Of a DNA stretch of 64,000 nt, positions 25,701 to 37,700 are shown one piece after another; position 1 is the stretch's first letter, and each line of letters opens with the position of its first letter. The position numbers and the translations under genes were made by a program. Location: assembly GCF_000208745.1 (NCBI RefSeq), contig NC_030851.1:16074495-16138494 (forward strand), in the 5' to 3' direction. This DNA is from Theobroma cacao. Lineage: Eukaryota; Streptophyta; Magnoliopsida; Malvales; Malvaceae. A model generated the notes under the pieces. It was not told the origin of the DNA, did no database searches, and saw nothing but the letters and a program-made list of their open reading frames with translations.

Positions 25701-28700
25701 TTTTCTTTGGTTGGTTTTGCAATTAATGCGAGAGTGGGCGATCAAAACAAATCCAAAGCCTAAACATTCTAATCTAACTTTTTTTCTTTAATCTGCCATG
25801 CAATTCCTAGTTTCAAATTTTCACAAAGTTGTAAGGCATCTCACATTTTACCTTTAAAAGCAATCTCGTTGTGGAAGAGCCATAATAAAGAATGCCATGC
25901 GCCTTACTTGCCCATTTCCTTTTGAAAACTGCATGTCGTTCCACACCAAAATGAAAGGAATGGCATCTTTTAGGGGTTACTGACCCAACTCCCCACGTTA
26001 ACCCTACTTTAGCCAAAATCTTTCATGATTCCACACAAGTGAAGAATAAGTGACTTACCAATTTTGTTTTCTTATTACATGGTGGACATATCGTCAAGCT
26101 CCTGCTTACCCATTCTATTTTTAGCTAATTCCACTTTTACCACCACTTTTCCTTTCAATATATGCCATACAAAGATCTCCAACTTATGATCCATAAGTCT
26201 CACCCATATCGTCTTCCAATGGTCTAGTCTCACATTGTTGGTTGTCATAATTGGTCTACAAAAAGGAATTGGTAGTATAACTACCACTTGCTGAGCCTTT
26301 CCCCATTATTTTTTCTTCCATCTTTGAATCAACATAAATTCTTGTAATAACTATACTAAATGGTTCCATTGCTCTATTTCCCAATCCAAAGGGTTCCTTC
26401 TCAACTTAATCTTTCACCTTCGAACAATGTTTTTCCATTCCTCGAATTTATTCTCATCTTTTTAATTGCTAACGTGAAAATCCTTAGGTACCTTTATTGA
26501 AGAAGCTTGCCTTCAATCCATTGCCCCCTTTAGAAGGATGTAGTATTTTCATTCCCCACCACCTATCCCAAGCCAGATTCACAATGGGAAAGAACATTTC
26601 ATCTAGAATGAGTGGTCTAATAATATTCATCCATAGTGTTAATACTTTACTACTACTTCTCAATTTTAGTAACAGTTATCCACTTAGTGAGTAACGCTTT
26701 ATTTTTCATCTATTTGTCAATGACAATATCCACCAAAATCCTTGTATTTGTAGTTAGACTCCCAATCATGTTGGTCCCAAATAAATGTGCTAGAGGGGGG
26801 GTGAACAACACTTTTTGGCTCTTGGCAAGATGAACTAATTTGAAAAGCAATAAAAATAAAAACAGAGTAGACAATGCACAGGAATTTATAATGGTTCGGT
26901 CCAAAACTTACATCCACTACCTTGATTATCTAACCAAGGATTTTTCAACCAATCCACTAAGAACCGGTGAAATTAACAAGTTTTCACCAAGCTTTACAAT
27001 TGCTTTTATCAGGCTTACCCAAAACCTTTCACAATAGTTTTTCTCGGGCTCAACTATAACCCAACACCTAACTTTTCAAGGCTAAGTTAGAACCTTTACA
27101 CTCAACCAAGCTAACCCAAGCTTGATTGAACCCCTTAGAGTGATCGTTTCACTCTAAGGACATAAAGAGAAATGAAATAGAAGTGTACTTATGATCACAA
27201 AGTTGATCTAAGTGGTACCAGTTGAGGTGATAAACACAATTACAAGGATGAGCGTTGAATGCAGTAAAGTGCAGAGAGATTTTTGCTAGATTTTTAGCTC
27301 TTTTTGCTTGGAAGCTTTCTATCTTCTCTTTATATGTTTTCTAACTGTTGAGAGACCTTTTTATACTTGAAGAAACAGCTTTGATGGCAGTTTGACAGTT
27401 TATGGTCGTTGGAAACAGTTGAGAGTTGGTTCTAGCCGTTAATCTGTCTTCTAATGCTCTGGTTCAAATTGCTGACAAAGAGCTTTTAGTCGACTAACTG
27501 CCTTCTTAGTCGATTAAGTTGGTTCTGTCTTTTGGCCTCAGTTTCTGGCAAAGAACACTTAGTCGACTAACTTATTTCTTGGTCGACTAAGTTGGTTATG
27601 TCTTGAAGTCCAGATTTCTGGCAGTAGCTTTTTAGTCAACTAACTCACTTCTTAGTCGACTAAGTTAGTTCTATTTCTCAATATTCTTCAGCCCGTCATT
27701 TCTCCAATTTGAATTTTAGCCAACCAATATTCTTCATTATTCAACTAAGAACCTTCCTTTTTGTTGATCAATCATTTTTCCTCATTCATATGATTTTTGA
27801 TATACACTTTTAACGGATTGATTTATTATTTGTATACAATTTTTCGTCCTGCACACTTAAGCAGAGATGTTATACACAAATGAATGTGAATGTTTTATTA
27901 TCATAAAAAACTAATGAAGTCAACAATCTCCTCATTTTTTGATTATGACAAAATATTTCTTGATTAAAAGCACGATGTCTTTTTATTCTTTTTAATTCTG
28001 CAAAAATGAAGATTGCTCCCCCTTAGTGTGTGCTTATTTTGCTTATTCATTCCAGCAAATTTTATTCATGTCATATAGAAAATGATACTATACATTCAAA
28101 GTATATATATGTAGAAATATAAAGTGATTTATAGCAGGTGAATGTTGACAGATTATCATCAATATTTCAGCAGTGTCTGTCAACAATATATTGTTATCAG
28201 ATTTTGTCTATGCCATTCATCATTCAACAGATATAATATACTTAGCATCCATATGTATTCACAAACACAATCCATTCACAATGTCATAATAAAAGTCAGT
28301 CATCAACATACTATCCCAATATCAGTTTAGCACCAGATTTTTATCAACAGTAGTAAAAATACCATAGACAGTAAGACATCATCAAATATTCAATCATCAA
28401 TAACTAAATAACATAAACATATTAGCATTCCATTTTACACACAAAAATATAAACAACAAGGTTAAATTCAAGTGTTCAATTGTCAAAAGGGCACAAACAA
28501 CAAATAACTAAAAAATAACAGTTAATGTTCTGAAATTGCCCCTAGATAGTTTCTACTTCCTATCTCCTCTAATCTTTCCATAATTTCTCCCCTAATCTTT
28601 CCCTTAATCTTTCCATAATTTCTCCCCCAAGGTCCTTACCACACTTCTCTCCCTTTTTGTCATCATCAATTCCTAATCATTTTCTGAGGATGATGACGTA

Positions 28701-31700
28701 GAGGATTCATCATCAGTGTAGTATTTGACATTGAGGGGTTGAGGAGAGGATTCTGGTTAAGGAGATGGTTGAGGTGGTGATATTTCAGGGGATTATTCAG
28801 GGGATGAAATTTCAAAAGGGTTTTGAGGAGAGCAGATTGGTGTTGGCTTGGCTTTCTCAACCAATCTGGATGATTTCCTCCTTTTGATGAACTTTGTTTT
28901 AGTTGCCATTGTTTTCTTGCCCATGCTAGGTGGTTTGGACTTGACTTGGGGAGCAGTAGTGGTCTTTGCTTTTCTTTTTCCAAGTTTCCCTTCTACAGTA
29001 GGAGCTGATGCAGATGCTGCTTGCTGAGCTTTTGCCTTAGCTACCTCTTTCTCAGCTTGCTCCTCTTGAACCATTTGATGGAAAAGTCCCATGATTGAAA
29101 CCTCTTCAGAATGTGGAGGAGATGGTTGAGGTTAGGGTTCAGAAGGAAGATTTTCATTAAGTGATCCAAGCTCCTCGGTTCCTTGTACTGATTCTTCCTT
29201 GTCCTGAGGCTCAAGTGAGGGGGATTTTCTTCTGTTGTTCCACCTCAGGTTCATGACCTTCAGCTTGCACCTCAGCTTTTTGTCTTGCTGGAGCTAGGCT
29301 AGGAGTTGCAGAGTTGTCTGCAGTAGTTGATTCAGATGGCATTTTTTCTTTTCCTTTCATTTTGCTTTCCATTTCTGTTAACCTTTCTTCAATTTTTTGA
29401 ATTGTTGCTCCTTGATTTGTGAGTTTCCCATCAATTCTCATTAGCAGATTAAAGATTACTTCATTGGAGAATTGAGATGGTGTTGCCTCTGGTTGAGCAG
29501 ATAAGAAGGATTCTTTTTCTAGACCAGTATTGGAGGTTTTAATGTATCTTTCTCCATCGAGTTTATACCCCATTTTAGGCAAGCATCCTAGATAAATGGC
29601 TTGGTCTCTGATTTTGACCTTGTTTGCCTCATATCTAGAACTCTAAATTCCTTTCTTTTGCACTAGAGAAGTGATGATATTTTCATAAGGCAAGTTTATC
29701 TTCTCCAGTCTGCATGCTCTCCTCATTCTTTCAATCATAAACCTACCCAGATTAAGTGCAACACCACTAAATGCATGTTCCATTAGCCATAAATCTTGGA
29801 GGCTTTCACTCCTGCCATGAATATTGGCGGTAACAAAGTAATGTAGAATCCTTATTTGAAGACTTGTAATAAGCCCGACATTACTCTTGGAAAAATACTT
29901 TTCTCTTTTCCCTGTGATAACTTTCCACAAGAATGAGGGGTCATACTTCTCAAGGAATTCAAATTCTCCCTCATTACACTCTATTTTAAGAAGTTCACCT
30001 AAATCTGCAGTAGCGACAGTAAATTCTTTCCCATTCAAAAGCACATTCAGACCCTCATCAGAATAGTCATCAAGATTTTCCACTTCATCCTTGTCAACAA
30101 CTATACTCGAATAGAATTCTTTAACTAAACTAGCACTGTATGATCGGTTTTTAAATATGTTGAACTCCTTCAATTTTAATTCTTCAAAATAATCTGATAG
30201 ACTTGTCAGGATTTCAGGCATTTCACAAAAGCTTTTCCAATCAATATATTTTACACAAGTGATAGGTGCATTCTTTATTTTCCTAAGTCTCTCTTCATGT
30301 ACTTTATTTTTGAATTTAGAAGATGAAGTAGTACCTTTCTTGTGCGATTTGCTATTATCTTTCTTCTTTTCAAATTTGTGGCTCTTCGATTTTTCAGATT
30401 CTTTACTTATAGATCTTGACTCAATCCTCTTCTTTTTCTTCAGTTTTTCAGCTTTCAGACTTTCTTCCATCGGTCGTTTACCTTTCTGCTTCTCCAGAAG
30501 TTCTTGAGATTTTCCTAACTTCATCATTTAGTTTGGATGATTTTGGACTCAAGGTTTTGAATGGTTGAGAGGCGCGGGTTTCAATTTCAGGCGTTGGTTT
30601 TAGCAAAGAGAGAATGTAAAGAAAATAGGTTGAGAGTAGTTTAATTCCAAAAGAAAAACTTTCGGACTCCCCCTATTTAAGTGCAGTTAGTAACTTCCCC
30701 TTCAAAATTCAAAAATTGTCTCCTAATTTTATTTTTGGTTTGGGCGGTTTTTCCTTCTCTATTTTAATTCTCGGTAAGCAGTTTCTTCTCATATTTTATT
30801 CCTCCTGCCTTTAACTTAATTGAGTCTTATTATTTAATGAGACAGAATGCTCTTAGTTGACTAAGATCTCTCTTAGTCGACTAAGTGCCTTCTATTTTAT
30901 GTGTATGAGTTAAAAATTTACCTACAACTCCGCATATTAATCATCCCTAAATTTCTTCTAATCTCACAATCTATCTTCATGTAAAAGTTTGGTAAAGATG
31001 TCAGCTAATTGATGCGAAGATTCACAAACTCAATTTTAATATCACCCTTCATTACATGGTCTTTAACAAAATGGTGCCTAATCTCAATGTGCTTAGTCCT
31101 AGAATGCTGCACAGGATTTTTAGATATATTGATTGCACTTGTGTTGTCACAGAAAATTGGTACATTATGTACTGTTATTCCAAAATCTCATAGTTGTTGT
31201 TTGATTCACAAAATCTGAGCACAACAACTACCTAAGGAAATATACTCTACTTCAGCTGTAGAGAGTGCTACAGAATTTTGTTTCTTACTTGACCAGGATA
31301 CTAGCATACTTCTTAAAAATTGACATGTTCCACTAGTGCTCTTTCTATCGGTTTTGCTTCCTGCAAAGTTTGCATATAAATAGCCTACAAGATTAAATAA
31401 TGATTCTCTAGAGTACCATATTCCTAAGGTTTGTGTTTCTAAGAGATATCTAAAAATTCTCTTAACAGCAGTTAAGTGTGATTCTTTAGGTTGTGACTGA
31501 AATCTAGCACACAAACACACACTAAACTAAATATATGGTCTGCTTGTTGTTAAGTAGAGTAATGATCCGATCATACCTCTGTAGAGCTTTTGATCAACAT
31601 CCTTTCCTTTTTCATCTAAATCAAGTCTGGTGGATGGACTCATTGGTGTACAAATGGATTTTCAGCTTGAGCATATCAAACCTTTTGAGCATGTTTTGAG

Positions 31701-34700
31701 TGTATCTTTCTTGGTGGATGAAGATTCCTTTCTCGCTTTGTTTAATTTAAAGACTAAGAAAATACTTCAGCTCACCCATCATGCTCATCTCAAATTCACC
31801 CTACATTTCTTGAGCAAAGTTCTTGCATAAAGCCTCATTAGTTGCACCAAATACAATGTCATCCACATAAATTTGAACAACGATTAAATCCTTTATGTAT
31901 CTTTTAATAAACAATGTAGTATCAATGCTACCCTTAACATATCCTTTTTCAATTAGAAATTCCGAAAGCCTCTCATAGCAAGCTATAGGAGCTTGTTTCA
32001 ATCCATACAAGGCTTTGTGAAGTTTGAAAACATGATCTGGTTTTTCAAAGTCTTCAAATCCTAGTGGTTGTTCTACATACACTTCCTCTGAATAAATTCA
32101 TTTAAAAATGCTCTCTTTACATCCATTTGGTACAATTTAAAATTCATAAAGCATGCAAAAGCAAGCAACAATCTTATGGCTTCAATTCTAGCAACCGATG
32201 CAAAGGTTTCATCATAGTCAATTCTTTCCTCTTGGTTGTATCCTTGGGCTACCAACCTAGCTTTATTTCTAACAACATTTTCTTGCTCTTTTACTTTATT
32301 TCTAAACACCCATTTTGTTCCAACAATAGGGTGGTTTAAAGGCATAGAGACTAATGACCACATGGTTTCTTTTGAATTGATCAAGTTCCACTTGCATGGC
32401 CAATATCCAACTTTCCTCTTTTTTTGCTTCATCAAATGTCTTAGGCTCAATTTGATATATGAAAGCTGAAAACTCACAGGTCTTTCTTGTTGCTCTTTTA
32501 ATCTTAACTCTTTGAGAAATGTCAACTATGATTTGTTCTTGTGGATGGTCTTTTGCATATCTTCAACTCCGTGGAAGATCACTATGTTGAATTTCTGTTC
32601 TTTGCAAATTTTCTAGAGGTGGAGTTTCATTTTCTTTTCTAGGTGAGCTTTCTTCATTATTTTTATTGTTCTCTAAGCTCATTTATTCTATTTGCCTTTC
32701 TAAGATTTCTACACCATCATCATCAGCATGGATTTCCTTTTGTAAGCATTGGACTCATCAAAAACTACATGAATTGATTCCTCAACAGTTAAAGTTCTTT
32801 TGTTGAAAACTTTATAGGGCTTTGAGTTTAATGCATATTCAAAAAATATTGCCTCATCACTCTTTGCATCAAATTTGCCTAATGACTATTTTCCATTGTT
32901 TAACACAAAACATTTACAACCAAAACTCCTAAGTTGTGAAATATTAGGTTTCTTACCTTTGTAAAGTTCATATGGAGTCTTTGATATCATGGCTCTAATT
33001 GAAACTCTATTAAGTATATATGCTGCTGTGTTCACTGCCTCAGCAAAAAAATATTTTAACAGGTTATTCTCACATAACATAGTTCTAGCCATTTCTTTTA
33101 AGGTTCGATTTTTTCTCTCTACAACTCCATTTTTGCTGGGGTGTTCTACGTGCAAAAAAATTATGACCCAATCACTTTTCATTGTAAAATTTCTCAAATT
33201 CATCATTTTCAAATTCTTCTCCATGATCACTCCTAATACTAACTATGGTTAATCCTTTCTCATTCTCAACTTTCCTACAATGACTTATAAATGCTGGTGG
33301 GGCATCATTCTTATGAGCAAGAAAATAAACCCAAGTGTACCTAAAGTAGTCATCAACTAGCACAAAGCCATAAGATTTTTCTCTTAAACTAGTTGTACTT
33401 ATTGGACCAAATAGATCAATGTGTAACAATTCAAGAGGTCTAGTTGTTGACACAATCTTCTTAGTCTTAAAGGATGTTCTAACTTGTTTTCTTAGTTGGC
33501 AAGCATCACATATTTTATCATTTTCAAATTTTATATCCGGCAGTCCAACAACTAGATTTTTCTTGATTAATTTTGACATTGTATGCATGCTTACATGACC
33601 TAGTCTCCTATGCCATAGCCAGCTATCATTTTCAGCATTTGCCATTAAATACATTTCACAATTCATTTCAAGATCTTCAAGAAATACAACATACATATTT
33701 TTTAATCTTCTTCTTATAAATGAGACTTTATTGGTGCTTATATCTATCACTTCACACTTATTTGAATCAAAGCATACTTTAAATCCTTTATCACACAATT
33801 GACTAATGCTCAATAAATTATGTTTTAATTCTTTAACCAATAACACATGATTGATTTGAGTTTGAGAGTTCTTACTAACCGTTCCTATACCATGGATTCT
33901 ACCATTTGAATCATCTCCAAAAGATACGCTTCCTCCTTTTTTTTTGTCTAACTTAGCAAATAGCATTTCATCTCCTGTCATATGTCTTGAGTAGCCACTG
34001 TCCATATACCAAGGCTGTTTCTTCTTGAGTTGAGCTCTTGAACATGTCTCCTTTAAGTGCAGCTTAACCTACAAAATCTAATTCAGTTTTTCTTTATAGG
34101 TACCCATACCTTGATGGGTCCTTGATTCTTAGTTGCAATATAGGATCCTTTTGGAATCCATATTTTTTTTGTTTTTTTAGGGTACCTATACCTTGATGGG
34201 TCCTTGATACTTTTTCTTTATAGGTACCCATACCTTGATGGGTCCTTGATACTTTTTCTTTATAAGTTGCAATATGGGTACCTATAGGATCATTTTTTTA
34301 AAACAATCATATGATAAATGTTCATGTTTTCCACAACTATAGCATCTAGATAAAGCATTATCATAATTTTTCTTCAAAAATGTGTTCCTACTTGATGTTT
34401 CCCTTTTTAAACATTTGAGAGATGTGTTTTCATCAAGTGTTTTTTGCAAAGCTTCAGATTTATTATCCAGCTCTAATTTTAAAACTTCAAAATCTGTTTG
34501 AGTGTTCTAACTCAATTTGCAAAAAATTTCTTTGCTCAAAAACAAAGTTGAACTCTTTTTTTATATTTTTCAAATCATTTTCAAGTGATGCAGTCTTTTT
34601 CTTTAAAGTCTTGTATTTTGAAAAGAGTTTCAAATTCATCATAAAGGCATTCATACTAATCTTATAAATCATCAATAGAAATATCACAGGGGGATGAGGA

Positions 34701-37700
34701 TACCTCAGATTCATTATCTTGTGCCATCAAACACAGGTTTGCTCTTTTCTCAGCTTTTTCTTCCTTACTTTCAGAACTTGAAGTGTCACTGTCTAACCAA
34801 GTAGTTGCCACCATTGCCTTCTTTGATTTCTTGTTTTTCTTTGGAGTCTCATCTTTCAGTAATGGGCATTCGAACTTAAAATGTCCAGGCTTTTTGCATT
34901 CAAAGCAAGTTAGCTCACTCTTTTTGTTGGGGTCATTTTTGTTTCTAGTTCTCCATGAAAAACCTTGATCTTTTTTAAACCCTTTTCTAGCCAATCTTTG
35001 GTTTCTTTTGTCCATAAGTTTTCTGAATTTCCTTGCAACTAGTGCTAACTCTTCATCATCATCACAGGATAGCTCTTCTAGCTCTTCTTCAAGAGTGCTA
35101 GCTTTTAGTGCAATGCTATTTTTCTTTTCTTTTGCTTCCTTACTATCTTCTTCATCCTCTTCCTTGAGTTCTAGTTCATGAGTAAGGAGAGAACCACAAA
35201 TCTCATCTAGAGTAATAACATTTAGGTCCTTGGCTTCTCAGATTGCAGTCACTTTAGGTTTCTAATTTTTTGGTAAGTTTTTAAGAAGTCTTTTAACAAT
35301 CTCATGCTCAGGTATTGGTTTGCCTAGCTGACTAAGTTTGTTTGTGATGTTTGTGAATCTATTTAACATGCTAGTAATATCTTCATCAAGTTTCATCTTT
35401 AAACATTTCATAATTATGGGTCAAGAGGGCTATCTTGGATTTCTTGACTTGAGAAGTCCCTTCATGGATAATCCTAAGTTTATCTCACACTTATTTAGTT
35501 GTTATATAGCTTGATATTTTTTTAAATTTGGTGGGAGTTAAGGCACAATGCAATGTATTGATAGCCTTAAAATTTGTTTGGACTCTCTTAGTTTCAACCT
35601 CGGTCCATTCAGACCTTGGCTTAGAGATCATCTCATTTGTCACTATATTTAAAGTTGAGGGAATGAATGGTCCATCAGTTATGACATCTCACATCTCATA
35701 ATCAATTGTTATAATATATATTGACAACTTAGTGCTCCAATAAGGATAGTTAGAGCCATCAAACGAAGGTGGTCTGTTTGTTGATTGTCCTTCAGCAACT
35801 ACTGATTTTAGTTGAGCCATTTGGATCTTCCCAAGGGTGTTAGACCTTAATGACGGGTTAGGCTTTGATACCACTTGTTGGTCCCAAATAATGTGGTAAA
35901 AGGGGGGTGAATAGCACTTTTTGACTCTTGACAAAAGGAGGAACTAATTTGAAAAGCAATGAAAATAAAAACATAGTAGACAATGCGCAGGAATTTAGAG
36001 TGGTTCGGTCCAAGACCTACATCCACTACCTTGATTATCTAACCAATCCACTAAGAACCGGTGAAATTAACAAGCTTTCACCAAACTTTACAATGGCTTT
36101 TATTAGGCTTAGCCAAAATCTTTCACAATAGTTTTTCTCGAGCTCAACTATAACCCAACACCTAACTTTTCAAGGCTAAGTTAGAACCTTTACACTCAAC
36201 CAAGCTAACCCAAGCTTGATTGAACCCCTTAGAGTGACCCTTTCACTCTAAGGACATAAAGAGAAATGAAAAAAAAGTGTACCTATGATCACAAAGTTGA
36301 TCTAAGTGGTACAAGTTGAAGTGCAAAACACAATTACAAGGATGAGCATTGAGTGCAGTAAAGTGCAAAGAGATTTTTGCTGAATTTTTAGCTCTCTTTG
36401 CTTGGAAGTCTTCTATCTTCTCTTTATATGTTTTCCAACCGTTGGGAGACCCTTTTATACTTGAAGAAAAAACTCTGATGGCAGTTTGACAGTTTATGGC
36501 CATTGAAAATAGTTGAGAGTTGGTTTTAGCCGTTAATCTGTCTTTCAGTGCTCTGGTTCAAATTGCTGACAGATAGCTTTTAGTCGACTAACTTCCTTCT
36601 TAGTCGATTAAGTTGGTTCTATCTTCTGGCCTCAGTTTCTAGCAGAGAACACTTAGTCGACTAACTTATTTCTTGGTCGACTAAGTTGGTTCTGCCTTGA
36701 AGTCCATATTTCTGGCAGTAGCTTCTTAGTCAACTAACTCACTTCTTGGTCGATTAAGTTGGTTCTGTTTTTTAATACTCTTCAGCCTGCCATTTCTTCA
36801 ATTTGAATTTTAGCCAACCAATATTTTTCATTGTTCAACTAAGGACCTTCCTTTTTGTTGAGCAGTCATTTTTCCTAATTCATATGATTTTTGATATACA
36901 CTTTTGACGGATTGATTTATTATTTGTATACAATTTTTTGTCCTGCACACTTAAGCAAAGATGTTAGACACAAATGAATAGGAATGTTTTATTGTCATCA
37001 AAAACTAATGGAGCCAACAAATCAACATCAAGCATTATCCTCTTTGTGGATAACCCATTCCAAAAGAATCTTCCTTGTATTTTATGAAGTTGATTTTTCA
37101 CTTTTTTGAGCATTTGGAACAATGACACATAGTAGATGGATAAGCTCCTTAAGATGGAATGTAAGATTATTACCCTTTTGCCAATGGAAAGTACTTTCGA
37201 TTTTCAACTTGAAAGTCTAGATTCGAATCTCTCCATAACCAGCTTCCACACTTTAATGGAGTTCTAGCTTGCAATTAAGGGTAGCCCAAGATATGTGGAC
37301 CTTTCTACCTTGAATGATATCCCACTTGGCCAGTCCTTAACAACCTTCTTACCACACTGAAGAGATGTTCTTTTGAAAATTAACCTCTTAACCCCAAAAT
37401 GACTTGGTAGCATTTGAATATTCTCTTGACATTTATCAGACACTCTAATTTTGATTCACAAAACATCGTGTCATTTACATATTAGAGATGAGAAATTTCC
37501 AATCCATTTGTATAAATCTCTACCCTTTGCAAAGGCCTATGCTTATCGCTTTGTTCAGCAAACAACTGATAACATCTTCTACTATATTGAAAAGGAAGAG
37601 TAATAATTGGCACCTTATCTCAATCCTTTCTTTTTTGAATTGTCTCATTAGTGTCCCATTAATCAACAAAGATATTAAGGTTGAAGAAATACATTATTTA

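Larger units (their letters stand above)
26769..37019 (-). mobile_element. full-length Ty1/copia element, Sirevirus-like, antisense in intron 1
   Basis: 10,251 bp with LTRs at 26769-27925 and 35876-37019, target-site duplication AATCA on both sides (26764-26768 and 37020-37024), a tRNA-iMet primer-binding site and a polypurine tract. On the minus strand: gag (35820-34300), protease/integrase (34005-32886), RT (32525-31801), RNase H (31520-31206), then an extra ORF region (30527-28780). The order INT-RT-RH is the copia order. Long LTRs, total length and an additional ORF after pol fit the Sirevirus lineage. The coding frames are broken in several places. The two LTRs differ visibly (roughly one change in ten to fifteen bases by eye), so the insertion is not recent. 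Confidence 0.92.

Noticed and set aside
28666..30527. Reading the extra ORF of the copia element as an envelope gene
   Set aside because: No signal peptide or transmembrane segment is visible; the globular core fits a plant transposon protein domain better.
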